Positions 1 to 8,224 of a stretch of 34,493 nucleotides of DNA are shown piece by piece. Under the pieces are notes generated by a model that was not told where the DNA came from, searched no databases, and saw nothing but the letters and a program-made list of their open reading frames with translations. The first letter of the stretch is position 1, and each line of letters opens with the position of its first letter. This stretch comes from Actinomycetota bacterium (GTDB lineage: Bacteria > Actinomycetota > Acidimicrobiia > Acidimicrobiales > Ilumatobacteraceae), in assembly GCA_026393575.1 (NCBI GenBank), contig JAPKZX010000028.1, positions 1 through 34,493 of the forward strand. The letters are read 5' to 3'. A program made the translations under genes and the position numbers.

Positions 1-114
1 GGAACCTTTAGCCATGTTTCTGAACTGCTGAATCGTGTGGGAACCATCGATGAATTATTGGCTGAGCTTGGGTCTGAGGCGGTGGAGCCATATGAGCAGG
101 ACCCAGGCTGGTAG
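1..114 (+). CDS. dop: Probable Dop (Pup deamidase/depupylase), C-terminal 37 codons only
   Basis: The window opens inside an ORF that ends with TAG at 112-114, 27 nt before pup. Only 37 residues are visible. They contain the pattern G-T-x-x-H-V-x-x-L-L-x-R-x-G-T, which resembles the C-terminal end of actinobacterial Dop as I remember it. In mycobacteria dop lies directly upstream of pup-prcB-prcA, so position supports the call. Dop is a glutamine-synthetase-fold enzyme that deamidates Pup-Gln and removes Pup from substrates. The catalytic part lies outside the window and cannot be checked. Because the Pup here already ends in Glu, the expected role would be depupylation rather than deamidation (inference). 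Confidence 0.65.
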   Translation, partial: GTFSHVSELLNRVGTIDELLAELGSEAVEPYEQDPGW

Positions 115-135
115 TGCCTCCTGCGGCGAACTAGG

Positions 136-141
136 TACGGT
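136..141 (+). promoter_or_regulatory. -10-like TACGGT upstream of pup
   Basis: TACGGT abuts the first ATG of pup (142) but lies exactly 6 nt before the second in-frame ATG (148). That spacing matches the leaderless promoters elsewhere in the window. It may be an internal promoter giving a leaderless pup mRNA starting at 148. No -35 was recognised. Confidence 0.45.
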
Positions 142-339
142 ATGAGCATGCAAGAGCGAGTTCAGCAAAACAGAACGGACGCAGATTCGAAGGTCGACCA
201 GGCCCAAGACACCACGTCGCCAGCTACTCATGACAAGTTGAAAAATGATCTTGATGATCTGCTCGATGAAATTGATGAAGCACTTGAGACCAACGCTGAA
301 GAGTTCGTGAAGAACTATGTGCAAAAGGGCGGGGAGTAA
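142..339 (+). CDS. pup: Prokaryotic ubiquitin-like protein Pup, ending in Gly-Gly-Glu
   Basis: Pup is the intrinsically disordered tag that PafA couples through its C-terminal Glu to lysines of substrates bound for the proteasome. The 65-residue product has the hallmark acidic helical segment ([11 protein letters not shown] near residues 38-48), then E-E-F-V and the C-terminus V-Q-K-G-G-E. Mycobacterial Pup ends G-G-Q and must be deamidated; this one is encoded ready-made with Glu. Two ATGs lie six bases apart (142 and 148). The upstream one gives Met-Ser-Met, as in prcB and prcA; the second is supported by a -10-like TACGGT six bases before it. The stop is 2 nt before prcB, so the two are surely cotranscribed. 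Confidence 0.97.
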   Translation: MSMQERVQQNRTDADSKVDQAQDTTSPATHDKLKNDLDDLLDEIDEALETNAEEFVKNYVQKGGE

Positions 340-341
340 TC

Positions 342-1124
342 ATGAGCATGCCACTGTTCACCCCGTCTAATGACCCAGGCTCAAACTTTGTGGAATTAGT
401 GAAGCGTGTAGGGCTAACGCCACCGCATGAGACATGGTCAGGTTCAGTCGATGTACCCCACGCGACAACATGTGTTGCTCTGCGTTTTTCGCACGGCGTT
501 GTGATTGCGGGCGACCGTCGCGCAACCTCAGGCAATATCATTAGTCATCGTGCTATGGAAAAGGTTGTACAAACCGACCATTACAGTGCAGTTGCCATTT
601 CTGGCGCTGCTGGTCCTGCAATGGACATGATCAAGTTGTTCTCACTGACGTTGGAACACTTTGAGAAGATGGAAGGCCGGTTGCTTTCACTCGAAGGTAA
701 GGCAAATCAGTTGTCCATCATGGTGCGAAACAATTTGCCAGCAGCCATGCAAGGCCTCGTAGTTATGCCTTTGTTTGCCGGATACGACGACGTCGATCAA
801 CAGGGCCGTATCTGGGACTACGACGCAACAGGTGGTCGATACGAAGAACGCGAGTTCGTAACTATTGGGTCTGGCGGAACTCTTGCAGGAACTGTCATCA
901 AAGTTGGATGGCGAAGTGAACTCAGCCGTGACGCAGCAGTCACGCTTGCGTGCAAGTCGCTTTGGGAGGCTGCTGATTCGGATTCTGCAACTGGTGGTCC
1001 AGATGCCTTGCGCGCCGTGTATCCGATTGTTGCAACCATTACGAACGAAGGCTGGAGCCGTGTTGATGACACAGAGTTGAGCCCAATCTTTGAATCATTC
1101 GCTGAAGAGATGAGATCACGATGA
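342..1124 (+). CDS. prcB: Proteasome beta subunit PrcB
   Basis: This is the catalytic beta subunit of the actinobacterial 20S proteasome (260 residues). A propeptide of about 41 residues precedes the N-terminal nucleophile: the sequence reads P-H-A-T-T-C-V-A-L, with Thr42 as the expected mature first residue. Downstream are the conserved G-D-R-R-A-T segment (about 57-62), which includes the Asp-Arg region of the active site, the M-V-R-x-N-L-x-A-A-M-Q-G-L segment and the S-A-T-G-G-P-D motif near residue 220. The residue before the cleavage site is Ala rather than the Gly seen in M. tuberculosis PrcB (from memory). The stop overlaps the prcA start by 4 nt (ATGA), consistent with coupled, equimolar synthesis. 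The start ATG shares the bases ATGAGCATGC with pup and prcA. Confidence 0.98.
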   Translation: MSMPLFTPSNDPGSNFVELVKRVGLTPPHETWSGSVDVPHATTCVALRFSHGVVIAGDRRATSGNIISHRAMEKVVQTDHYSAVAISGAAGPAMDMIKLFSLTLEHFEKMEGRLLSLEGKANQLSIMVRNNLPAAMQGLVVMPLFAGYDDVDQQGRIWDYDATGGRYEEREFVTIGSGGTLAGTVIKVGWRSELSRDAAVTLACKSLWEAADSDSATGGPDALRAVYPIVATITNEGWSRVDDTELSPIFESFAEEMRSR

Positions 1125-1798
1125 GCATGCCTTTCTACGTTCCCCCAGAACAGCTGGTCAAAGACAAGGCAGACTTCGCACGTAAGGGCATTTCTCGCGG
1201 ACGGGCCCTCATAGCGATGCGCTATGACGGAGGAATCGTTCTCGTTGCCGAGAATGCTTCAAACACCTTGAGAAAGATCAGTGAAATCTATGACCGCATC
1301 GCATTCGCCGGTGTTGGGAAGTACAACGAATTTGATTCACTACGTCAGTCTGGCATTCGCGCCGCTGATCTCACTGGCTACCAGTTCTCTCGTCGTGATG
1401 TGGACGGACGTAGCTTGGCTAATCAGTACGGACAAATTATTGGTCAAGCCTTTACTCATGAATCAAAGCCACTTGAGGTTGAGATTCTGATTGCAGAAGT
1501 TGGTATCACCGCCGAAAGCGACTGCATGTATCACATCTCATTTGACGGCACCGTTTCAGATGAGAAGGCCTTTTGTGTCCTCGGAGGTGATGACGCAAGT
1601 ATCACGACTCGCTTACAAGAATCGACAGTTACGGATTCAACATTGAAGTCAAGTGTTCAACGCGCTGCAGCCGCGCTAGCTGGTTCGGATAGAACCCTCT
1701 CAGCAGACGATCTCGAAGTTGCCATCTTGTCTCGAACATCTCAGAGAAGGTGTTTCAGTCGAGTGACAGACGCTGATATCAGCGAGATGTTGTCCTAA
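1121..1798 (+). CDS. prcA: Proteasome alpha subunit PrcA
   Basis: This 225-residue alpha subunit forms the outer heptameric rings and gate of the 20S proteasome. The N-terminus Met-Ser-Met-Pro-Phe-Tyr and the following P-E-Q match the gating N-terminus and P-E-Q of mycobacterial PrcA, which fixes the start at 1121. Further family landmarks are F-A-R-K-G-I-S-R-G (residues 19-27), V-A-E-N (42-45), K-I-S-E-I-Y-D-R (about 52-59) and G-K-Y-N-E-F-D (about 66-72). No catalytic Thr is expected or seen. The C-terminal tail is shorter than in M. tuberculosis. Pup recruitment by the Mpa/ARC ATPase needs a docking partner encoded outside this window. pafA begins 6 nt after the stop. Confidence 0.97.
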   Translation: MSMPFYVPPEQLVKDKADFARKGISRGRALIAMRYDGGIVLVAENASNTLRKISEIYDRIAFAGVGKYNEFDSLRQSGIRAADLTGYQFSRRDVDGRSLANQYGQIIGQAFTHESKPLEVEILIAEVGITAESDCMYHISFDGTVSDEKAFCVLGGDDASITTRLQESTVTDSTLKSSVQRAAAALAGSDRTLSADDLEVAILSRTSQRRCFSRVTDADISEMLS

Positions 1799-1804
1799 CC
1801 CACA

Positions 1805-3163
1805 ATGCAACGACGTATTTACGGTATTGAAACCGAATACGGAATTACCTGCGTACTTAAGGGTCAACGCAGACTCACTCCCGATGAAGTGGCTCGATAT
1901 TTGTTTCGCACTGTCGTTGCTTGGGGACGCAGTTCGAATGTCTTTCTTACGAATGCCGGGCGTCTCTACCTGGACGTCGGTTCACATCCTGAATTTGCCA
2001 CCCCTGAGTGTGATTCAGTTCTCGAAGCGGTGAAGTATGACAAGGCTGGCGAATTGATACTGAACGATCTTGTGGAGAATGCTGAAAAACGTCTCAAAGA
2101 TGAAGGTATCCGTGGAACAATTTTTCTCTTCAAGAACAACACTGATTCGGCGGGCAACAGTTATGGATGTCATGAGAATTTTCTTGTTCGTCGAGTCACT
2201 GAACCAAATTCATACGAAGAGTGCTTCATACCGTTTCTGGTGACCAGGCAAATTATTGCTGGGGCAGGAAAGATTGTGAATACCGTGAAAGGGCCTGCGT
2301 ACTCAATATCCCAACGTGCCGAGCATATTTGGGAAGGCATCTCGTCGGCCACAACACGGTCGCGCCCAATCATCAATACGCGCGATGAACCTCATGCAGA
2401 TGCAGAGGAGTTCAAAAGATTGCATGTAATTGTCGGTGACTCCAACATGTCCGAATACACGAGTTTCCTGAAGGTCGGTAGCGCTGCTTGCGTTCTACGC
2501 TTGATGGAAAGCGGACTTGTACATTTGCGAGACCTCACACTTGAGAATCCGATACGCGCTATCCGAGAAATCAGTTCCGACATAAGTTGCCGTCGCCCTG
2601 TGCGGTTGGCAACAGGCAAAGAGATGTCCGCGCTCGATATTCAGTCATACCTACTAGAGAATGCGCTCGCTTGTGAGTCCAAAGGCATCTTTTCCGAAGA
2701 AGAAGTACGCGCTTTACGCATGTGGGAAGAGGTGATCTCCGACCTTTCAACAGACCCTATGAAGTTAGATCGAAAGATCGACTGGGTTATCAAGAAACGC
2801 CTCATCGACAACTACTCCGAACGTCATGGCTATTCACTTGAGTCACCCGAAGTACAAATGCTTGACCTGCGGTACCACGACATTCACAGCACGCGAGGCG
2901 TGTACAATACAATGCGTAGACGCGGAGCGGTGGATACGTTGTTACTTGACACGGACGTCGATACTGCAAAGTCAGCTCCTCCACAAACAACGCGAGCAAA
3001 TCTACGAGGCAGATTTATACAAGCCGCTATCGACAAGGGCCGTGACTACACCGTCGACTGGGTGCACTTGAAGGTCAATGATCAATCGCAGAGAACTGTT
3101 GTGTGCAAAGACCCATTTCGCGCTGTAGACGAGCGAGTGGATCGCCTTATTGAGAGTTTGTAA
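1805..3163 (+). CDS. pafA: Pup--protein ligase PafA
   Basis: PafA uses ATP to form a gamma-glutamyl phosphate on the C-terminal Glu of Pup and joins it to substrate lysines. The 452-residue product has the typical length and begins M-Q-R-R-I-Y with G-I-E-T-E-Y-G-I at residues 7-14, which contains the Mg-binding glutamate (Glu9). The end is equally typical, with [13 protein letters not shown]. Internal family segments include [14 protein letters not shown] (about 50-63) and S-x-C-H-E-N-F-type sequence (here Y-G-C-H-E-N-F near 120-126). It follows prcA by 6 nt and is the last gene of the Pup-proteasome unit. In mycobacteria pafB and pafC follow; here they are missing and lepB comes next. Confidence 0.98.
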   Translation: MQRRIYGIETEYGITCVLKGQRRLTPDEVARYLFRTVVAWGRSSNVFLTNAGRLYLDVGSHPEFATPECDSVLEAVKYDKAGELILNDLVENAEKRLKDEGIRGTIFLFKNNTDSAGNSYGCHENFLVRRVTEPNSYEECFIPFLVTRQIIAGAGKIVNTVKGPAYSISQRAEHIWEGISSATTRSRPIINTRDEPHADAEEFKRLHVIVGDSNMSEYTSFLKVGSAACVLRLMESGLVHLRDLTLENPIRAIREISSDISCRRPVRLATGKEMSALDIQSYLLENALACESKGIFSEEEVRALRMWEEVISDLSTDPMKLDRKIDWVIKKRLIDNYSERHGYSLESPEVQMLDLRYHDIHSTRGVYNTMRRRGAVDTLLLDTDVDTAKSAPPQTTRANLRGRFIQAAIDKGRDYTVDWVHLKVNDQSQRTVVCKDPFRAVDERVDRLIESL

Positions 3164-3164
3164 C

Positions 3165-3183
3165 GCTTCAGAGCAGTTGAAGC
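3165..3183 (+). other. Inverted repeat after pafA
   Basis: GCTTCA (3165-3170) and TGAAGC (3178-3183) can form a 6-bp stem with a 7-nt loop directly after the pafA stop. There is no U-run, so it is not a clear intrinsic terminator; it may only attenuate or stabilise the upstream mRNA. Confidence 0.3.
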
Positions 3184-3186
3184 AAG

Positions 3187-3192
3187 TAGCGT
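3187..3192 (+). promoter_or_regulatory. -10-like TAGCGT upstream of lepB
   Basis: TAGCGT ends 9 nt before the lepB ATG. It fits the window-wide TANNNT-then-start pattern, though the spacing is at the long end. No -35 recognised. Confidence 0.35.
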
Positions 3193-3201
3193 AAGAGTCT
3201 C

Positions 3202-3804
3202 ATGTCTGAAGAAATTGACCTTCCAGTGGAAGAAGCCACGCCTGCTCCACATCTGGGAAAGGTTCTGCGTGATTGGCTCCTTGTGGTGCTCATTGCCCTA
3301 GGCGCAGCCATGCTTGTGCGCGTCTATGTTTTGCAACAGTTCTACATCAGTGGTCCGTCCATGCAGACAACGTTGTTGGAGAACAATCGTGTTCTCGTAA
3401 ACAAGTTGAGCTATCGATTGCATGATGTGCATCGCGGTGATGTTGTTGTCTTTGATCGCGTCACAACTAATGGCGGGGTAGTGGCGCACGATGATCTCAT
3501 CAAGAGGGTTATTGCAGTTGGTGGAGACACGGTTTCCATCTCCCAATGCAATGTCATTGTGAATGGCAAGAAAATTGATGAGTCGTATCTTGACGCCAAA
3601 TCGGGCGGAAGTCAGAATCTCGTCGATCGCTGTCGAGTCGTTGATCTTGAAGAGCAGACAATCCCAAAGGACAAGATTTTTGTGATGGGAGATAACCGAT
3701 CTGAGTCTTTCGATAGCCGCAGCTTCGGACCAATCGACAAAGACCTCATCGTTGGGCGCGCTTTTGCAATTGTTTGGCCGTTGTCGAAGTTATCCGGGTT
3801 GTGA
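3202..3804 (+). CDS. lepB: Signal peptidase I (type S26A)
   Basis: This membrane serine/lysine protease removes signal peptides from exported proteins. The 200-residue product has a short cytoplasmic N-terminus, one strongly hydrophobic segment (residues about 25-45) and then the extracytoplasmic catalytic domain. The nucleophile is Ser53 in S-G-P-S-M and the general base Lys101 in L-I-K-R-V-I-A-V-G-G-D. The late boxes M-G-D-N-R and S-x-D-S-R-x-F-G are present near 169-181. All signature S26 boxes are intact and the length is normal for a small bacterial form. It follows pafA by 38 nt and its 3' end overlaps the convergent glycerophosphodiesterase gene by 15 nt. Proximity to tatB-tatC suggests a shared export theme. 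Confidence 0.96.
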   Translation: MSEEIDLPVEEATPAPHLGKVLRDWLLVVLIALGAAMLVRVYVLQQFYISGPSMQTTLLENNRVLVNKLSYRLHDVHRGDVVVFDRVTTNGGVVAHDDLIKRVIAVGGDTVSISQCNVIVNGKKIDESYLDAKSGGSQNLVDRCRVVDLEEQTIPKDKIFVMGDNRSESFDSRSFGPIDKDLIVGRAFAIVWPLSKLSGL

Positions 3805-4533
3805 TTTCGTGGGCACATGGCCCACTTCTGCTGAGTACACGTCAACTAGACGGTCTACATAGTCGCTATAAACAGCATCGACGCCCATGCGAAAGTGGTT
3901 CGTCATCACATGTTCAAATTGCATATCCCAACTGAACGCGAACAATTCAAACTTGTGTGCAAGCGTGACTAGTCCACCATTCCAGTCTGAGTGGTGCATA
4001 TTCAATGCATCGACACCATGCTCTAACAGAAGCGAGCAGCGTCGTTCTGGACCTTCCTTCATACGTGACAAACGTGTCGAATCCACAAAACGGACATCGG
4101 GATATATGCCCCGATTTCGTACCGTGACGTCCACTTTGTGATGACAGAGCCAAAGCCGGGATAGGTCAAATGAACTCTCACTACTGATTCGAACAATTGA
4201 TTCATATGCTTCTTCGTCCTTGACGTCTATGCTGAAGTGAAAATCTGTCCCAATCTCTTCATAGAACTTTTCCAGGGTGGGAATATGACTCGGAAGAGCC
4301 GTTAGTGGGACTTCGCTGATGGGCCGAGAGCGTCCCCACCGTTTCACTATGCCGTCATGGTCTAGAACGATGTGCCCATCGGCCGTGCGCCACATGTCTG
4401 TTTCGAGACCGTTAGCGCCGAGCCGCAAGGCTAAAGCGAAGGCCTCAAGGGTGTTCTCTGGAGCATGCGCCTTGGCGCCTCGGTGAGCGAACGCAATGGG
4501 GTCACCAATGAGGGAGGGAAGTCTTTGCTGCAC
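3790..4533 (-). CDS. Glycerophosphodiester phosphodiesterase (GDPD family)
   Basis: GDPD enzymes split glycerophosphodiesters from phospholipid turnover into glycerol-3-phosphate and an alcohol. The protein has the TIM-barrel signature: F-A-H-R-G-A at the start, E-N-T, then L-E-T-D and H-D-G about 15 residues later, giving the metal and catalytic residues (His, Arg, two Glu, Asp, His). There is no signal peptide, so a cytoplasmic location is likely. The start is set at GTG 4533 because TATTGT lies 7 nt upstream of it; a GTG three codons earlier (4542) overlaps that hexamer. The gene is divergent from tatB, only 37 nt apart, and converges on lepB. Substrate cannot be told from sequence. Confidence 0.9.
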   Translation of the reverse strand: MQQRLPSLIGDPIAFAHRGAKAHAPENTLEAFALALRLGANGLETDMWRTADGHIVLDHDGIVKRWGRSRPISEVPLTALPSHIPTLEKFYEEIGTDFHFSIDVKDEEAYESIVRISSESSFDLSRLWLCHHKVDVTVRNRGIYPDVRFVDSTRLSRMKEGPERRCSLLLEHGVDALNMHHSDWNGGLVTLAHKFELFAFSWDMQFEHVMTNHFRMGVDAVYSDYVDRLVDVYSAEVGHVPTKSQPG

Positions 4534-4540
4534 ACTCTGC

Positions 4541-4546
4541 ACAATA
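4541..4546 (-). promoter_or_regulatory. -10-like TATTGT for the GDPD gene
   Basis: On the minus strand TATTGT is followed by 7 nt and then GTG (4533). This is a leaderless arrangement and argues against the GTG at 4542, which overlaps the hexamer. Confidence 0.5.
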
Positions 4547-4558
4547 GGTGGTGGCTTC

Positions 4559-4564
4559 TATGCT
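4559..4564 (+). promoter_or_regulatory. -10-like TATGCT for tatB-tatC-helY
   Basis: TATGCT is followed by 6 nt and the GTG start of tatB at 4571. It lies back to back with the GDPD hexamer 12 bp away. Confidence 0.5.
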
Positions 4565-4570
4565 GGAAGA

Positions 4571-4918
4571 GTGTTCAACCTCAGCGGAAGCGAAATAGTT
4601 TTCCTCCTGCTCGCAGGACTGGTGGTTCTCGGACCCGAACGATTGCCAGGCGTGATTCGCCGTGTGGGAAAAACGTACGGCGAGATAAGGCGCGCAGCAT
4701 CTGGATTTGAACGAGAATTCCGAGACACGTTCAAAGAGCCGCTCGATGATTTCCAAAAAGCCGCCAATGACATCAGAAGTGGATTTGGGGAAGTTGACCT
4801 CGAACCATCCCCGCCATTTCGACCAGAGCGGACAGCTTTCCCCACACCAGATTTTTCACCATCCGCTCCAGTTGAAAAGCAAGACGATTCCGTCAAGAGT
4901 GACGAGTCAGATCAATGA
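4571..4918 (+). CDS. tatB: Sec-independent (Tat) translocase subunit TatB/TatA-type
   Basis: Tat subunits of this family pair with TatC to export folded proteins. The 115-residue product starts with a single transmembrane helix (residues about 6-20), then the hinge G-P-E-R-L-P (21-26), an amphipathic helix rich in Arg and Glu (about 27-75) and a Pro-rich acidic tail. The G-P-E-R-L-P hinge and the long second helix favour TatB over TatA, but the two are hard to part. An upstream in-frame ATG at 4496 would add 25 residues without family character, so GTG 4571, which gives the expected short N-terminus and follows a -10-like TATGCT by 6 nt, is preferred. The stop overlaps tatC by 4 nt. Confidence 0.9.
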   Translation: MFNLSGSEIVFLLLAGLVVLGPERLPGVIRRVGKTYGEIRRAASGFEREFRDTFKEPLDDFQKAANDIRSGFGEVDLEPSPPFRPERTAFPTPDFSPSAPVEKQDDSVKSDESDQ

Positions 4919-5676
4919 GCGACTCCAGTACGCGTACTCCTGACGCGATGCCCATCATGGAGCATCTACGAGAGCTTCGTTCACGCATCATTAGATCTTT
5001 CTTGGCTATCGCTGTTGCCTCACTGACGATGCTTACGGTCTACGACCCGGTCAAGAATTTTCTGACAGAGCCGTACAGAAACCTGTGTTCATCTCGTCCC
5101 GACTTCAATTGCGACGGATCATTGTTCTCATTAGGACCACTCGATGGTTTTTCTGCACGCATGCGTATTTGTTTGTACGGCGGCGTCGTACTGGCGCTAC
5201 CTGTCATCTTGTGGCAGATCTGGCGATTCATCGTCCCAGCATTGTCAAAGAAGGAAAAACGTTATGCAGTTCCTTTCATCGTCTCATCGATTGTGTTGTT
5301 TGCAGTCGGTTGCTCGCTTGCCTATTGGACGCTCGATAAGGCTCTGGAGTTTCTTATCTCGTGGTCCGGTACTGACGTTTCTCAGGCCTACCAAGTAACG
5401 AAATACATTTCACTTGTAGTGCTGATGATGTTGGCATTCGGTGTCGGATTCTTGAGTCCTGTCCTCTTAGTTTTTCTTCAATTGGTTTCAGTTGTTACGC
5501 CAAGAGCACTCATCAAGCAATGGAGATACGCAGTCATGGGCATCTTTGTTGCTGCAGCGGTCATCACACCATCGGGTGACCCAGTAAGTATGTTGGCGCT
5601 CGCGGTACCACTATCGGTTTTGTACCTGTTGTCAGCCTTAGTTGGTTGGCTCCTTGTGCGCCGAAGGGCCACATAA
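4915..5676 (+). CDS. tatC: Sec-independent protein translocase TatC
   Basis: TatC is the core membrane receptor for twin-arginine signal peptides. The 253-residue protein has the conserved amphipathic start M-E-H-L-R-E-L-R-S-R (residues about 15-24), containing the Glu and the L-R-E-L-R motif that contact the signal peptide. It has about six hydrophobic segments and the conserved F-I-V-P-A-L-x-x-x-E-K-R loop (about 104-116). The conserved T-P-S-G-D-P near 221-226 corresponds to the usual T-P-x-x-D-P. The start overlaps the tatB stop (ATGA) and the helY start follows 4 nt after the stop, so the three form one operon, the same order as tatA-tatC-helY in mycobacteria (from memory). Confidence 0.97.
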   Translation: MSDSSTRTPDAMPIMEHLRELRSRIIRSFLAIAVASLTMLTVYDPVKNFLTEPYRNLCSSRPDFNCDGSLFSLGPLDGFSARMRICLYGGVVLALPVILWQIWRFIVPALSKKEKRYAVPFIVSSIVLFAVGCSLAYWTLDKALEFLISWSGTDVSQAYQVTKYISLVVLMMLAFGVGFLSPVLLVFLQLVSVVTPRALIKQWRYAVMGIFVAAAVITPSGDPVSMLALAVPLSVLYLLSALVGWLLVRRRAT

Positions 5677-5680
5677 CTCA

Positions 5681-8224
5681 ATGACAAATGTTCGACAAGA
5701 GTTTCTCAGTCAACTGAGTTATGCACCAGATGGCTTCCAAGTAAAGGCTATGGATTCCATTGATGCAGACGCATCCGTACTAGTGGCTGCACCGACTGGG
5801 AGTGGAAAAACACTCATCGCTGAATACGGCATTGCTCGTGCTCGTTCTCTTGGTCTTCGGGCGTTTTACACAACACCGATTAAGGCTCTGTCTAACCAGA
5901 AGTATCGCGACCTTCAAACTCTGTATGGAGCTCACAACGTGGGTCTTGTCACAGGCGATAATGCGGTGAACCCTGAAGCACCTGTAGTTGTGATGACTAC
6001 TGAAGTGTTGCGCAACATGATCTATTCGCAGTCCACCAGGCTTGACTCGCTGGGTGTGGTGGTTCTGGATGAAGTGCACTACCTGCAGGACGCCTATCGC
6101 GGCCCAGTGTGGGAAGAAGTCATCATTCAGTTAGACCCGGAAGTACAACTTGTGTGCCTCTCTGCAACAGTTTCAAATGCTGACGAGGTTGGGGAGTGGC
6201 TGTCCACTGTGCGCGGTCGTACAGACGTAGTGGTGGAGACCACACGACCCATTGAACTCGTGAATCACTTTGCTTTGTTTGACACTGCCACCAAAAAGAC
6301 CGAAATGTTTCCCACAGTTGTGAGTGGCGAACCAAACCGACACGTTCAACGACTTCTCGCCTCCGGCTCATCAACCCGTGGCAAAGGCGGCCATATCACT
6401 GGAAAGAAGACTCGACGATTCTCACCACCATCACGACCAGAGATTGTGGACATGTTGGAAGACCACAAGATGCTGCCGGCCATAGTTTTTATCTTCAGCC
6501 GTGCACAGTGCGAAGACGCCGTGCTTTCCTGCATGCGAGCAGGCATCGTGCTCACATCTATGGACGAAGAGGCCCAGATCAGAGACATCGTCGAGCGTCA
6601 TTGCGAGAATCTGACAGCAGATGACAAAGACGCTTTGGGGTACGGGAACTTTATTGACGATGTGTCAAGCGGAATTTCGTGCCACCACGCAGGGATGATC
6701 CCCATGTTCAAAGAGGCCGTTGAAGAATGCTTTGTGAATGGGCTCGTAAAGGTTGTCTTTGCAACAGAGACGCTTGCCGTAGGTATCAACATGCCGGCGC
6801 GCGCTGTTGTCATTGAGAAGTTGACGAAGTACACGGGCGAGCACCACCAATTGTTGCGTGCATCAGAGTTCACACAATTGACAGGGCGCGCAGGTCGCCG
6901 TGGTTTAGATGAGATTGGTCACGCCATCTCACTGTGGAACCCATTTGTTAGCTTCGACCAAGTTGTGTCGCTGGCAATGAGTCGCAGTTTTCGATTGTCA
7001 TCTGCGTTTCGCCCCACTTTCAACATGGCAGTCAATATGGTGCGCAATCACTCCGAAGATGGAGCCCATCACATTCTCAATCTTTCTTTTGCTCAGTTCC
7101 AAGCCGATCGCGATGTCGTAACTTCCGAGGCGACGCTTGAAAAACGAAAGAAGGAGCTTGCACTACTCGAGCAAGCTTTTCAATCCCACGAGGCTCCGTC
7201 CGCATCTTCGGAAATGTTGGCTTCAGCCGTAGAGGCTGAGATTTCTCTACGAGCACTTCGCCCAGGAGACGTCGTTATGTTCGACGCGTCCAACATTCGC
7301 GGCAGGGGACTTGTGTTGAGTACTGCTGCTCGCCGATCGGGCATACGACTCACAGTTGTCACGCCTAGTCGAAAAGTTATTGATGTAATGGCAAAAGATC
7401 TCCGTGCTTTGCCATTGAAGGGCGGCGCGGTGGACCTTCCGGTTCCGTTCGAGCCAGCACGCACAGAGTTTATTAGAGAGGCAGCTACGCGTCTCACTAA
7501 GGCAAAGGTTGACGACATCGTTGGACGTTCGCTAGAGGTCAATGATGAAGAGCGCGTGGTTGATTCTCCACTGTCTGCCAAGAGCATCAAAAGGTTACGC
7601 AAGGAAATTGAACAACTCGAAGAACGCTCACGGCACAGATCCGGCTCCGTTGGGGCAAGGTTTATGGATGTTGTTCAACTTCTACGCGAGATGGATTACA
7701 TCAACGATTGGGAACTAACCGATAGAGGACACACGCTTGCTGGAATCTTCCACGAATCAGATCTGCTCATCGTTGAAGTGATGAATCGAGGGATTCTCGA
7801 CAATCTTTCAGTCAATGATCTTGTCGCGGTGTTGTCAACTCTGGTCTTCGAACCACGTGGCGGGGATAACGGTGGCCCTCCACGATGGCCTTCTGATTTA
7901 GTTCGGCAGAGGTTCAAGAGAGTTGAGAAGGTGAGTTTGCAGTTGCAAGATATGCAGCGTGAAAAAGGTATGCACTTGCATCGTGCTCCCAATGGTGGAT
8001 TGGCTTTTGAAACTGCCGGTTGGGCATCAGGGAAACCATTATCGCGAATTCTTGATCCCGATTTGACCCCAGGTGACTTTGTTAGGTCCATGCGACAACT
8101 CATCGACTTGCTGCGTCAAATCTCAAGCACCACTACAAACGATTCATTACGCCAAGTTGCAATCGATGCGTCACGCGCCCTCGACAGAGGAGTCGTCTCA
8201 GCTGCTGCTGGAGAATCAATATGA
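5681..8224 (+). CDS. helY: Ski2-like superfamily 2 RNA/DNA helicase (HelY type)
   Basis: This 847-residue protein is a Ski2/Mtr4-like DExH helicase of the HelY family, likely acting in RNA processing or decay. Motifs in order: A-P-T-G-S-G-K-T (residues 37-44), the T-T-P-I-K-A-L-S-N-Q-K segment (64-74), D-E-V-H (130-133), S-A-T (161-163), C-H-H-A-G-M, then T-G-R-A-G-R-R-G in motif VI. The C-terminal half carries a long helical region and a winged-helix/ratchet-type segment as in other members. An upstream in-frame start at 5642 lies inside tatC and is rejected; ATG 5681 begins Met-Thr-Asn-Val-Arg 4 nt after the tatC stop. Its stop overlaps the next gene by 4 nt. Confidence 0.95.
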   Translation: MTNVRQEFLSQLSYAPDGFQVKAMDSIDADASVLVAAPTGSGKTLIAEYGIARARSLGLRAFYTTPIKALSNQKYRDLQTLYGAHNVGLVTGDNAVNPEAPVVVMTTEVLRNMIYSQSTRLDSLGVVVLDEVHYLQDAYRGPVWEEVIIQLDPEVQLVCLSATVSNADEVGEWLSTVRGRTDVVVETTRPIELVNHFALFDTATKKTEMFPTVVSGEPNRHVQRLLASGSSTRGKGGHITGKKTRRFSPPSRPEIVDMLEDHKMLPAIVFIFSRAQCEDAVLSCMRAGIVLTSMDEEAQIRDIVERHCENLTADDKDALGYGNFIDDVSSGISCHHAGMIPMFKEAVEECFVNGLVKVVFATETLAVGINMPARAVVIEKLTKYTGEHHQLLRASEFTQLTGRAGRRGLDEIGHAISLWNPFVSFDQVVSLAMSRSFRLSSAFRPTFNMAVNMVRNHSEDGAHHILNLSFAQFQADRDVVTSEATLEKRKKELALLEQAFQSHEAPSASSEMLASAVEAEISLRALRPGDVVMFDASNIRGRGLVLSTAARRSGIRLTVVTPSRKVIDVMAKDLRALPLKGGAVDLPVPFEPARTEFIREAATRLTKAKVDDIVGRSLEVNDEERVVDSPLSAKSIKRLRKEIEQLEERSRHRSGSVGARFMDVVQLLREMDYINDWELTDRGHTLAGIFHESDLLIVEVMNRGILDNLSVNDLVAVLSTLVFEPRGGDNGGPPRWPSDLVRQRFKRVEKVSLQLQDMQREKGMHLHRAPNGGLAFETAGWASGKPLSRILDPDLTPGDFVRSMRQLIDLLRQISSTTTNDSLRQVAIDASRALDRGVVSAAAGESI

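Noticed and set aside
5642-5680. Earlier start for helY
   Set aside because: Within tatC; the family N-terminus starts at ATG 5681.
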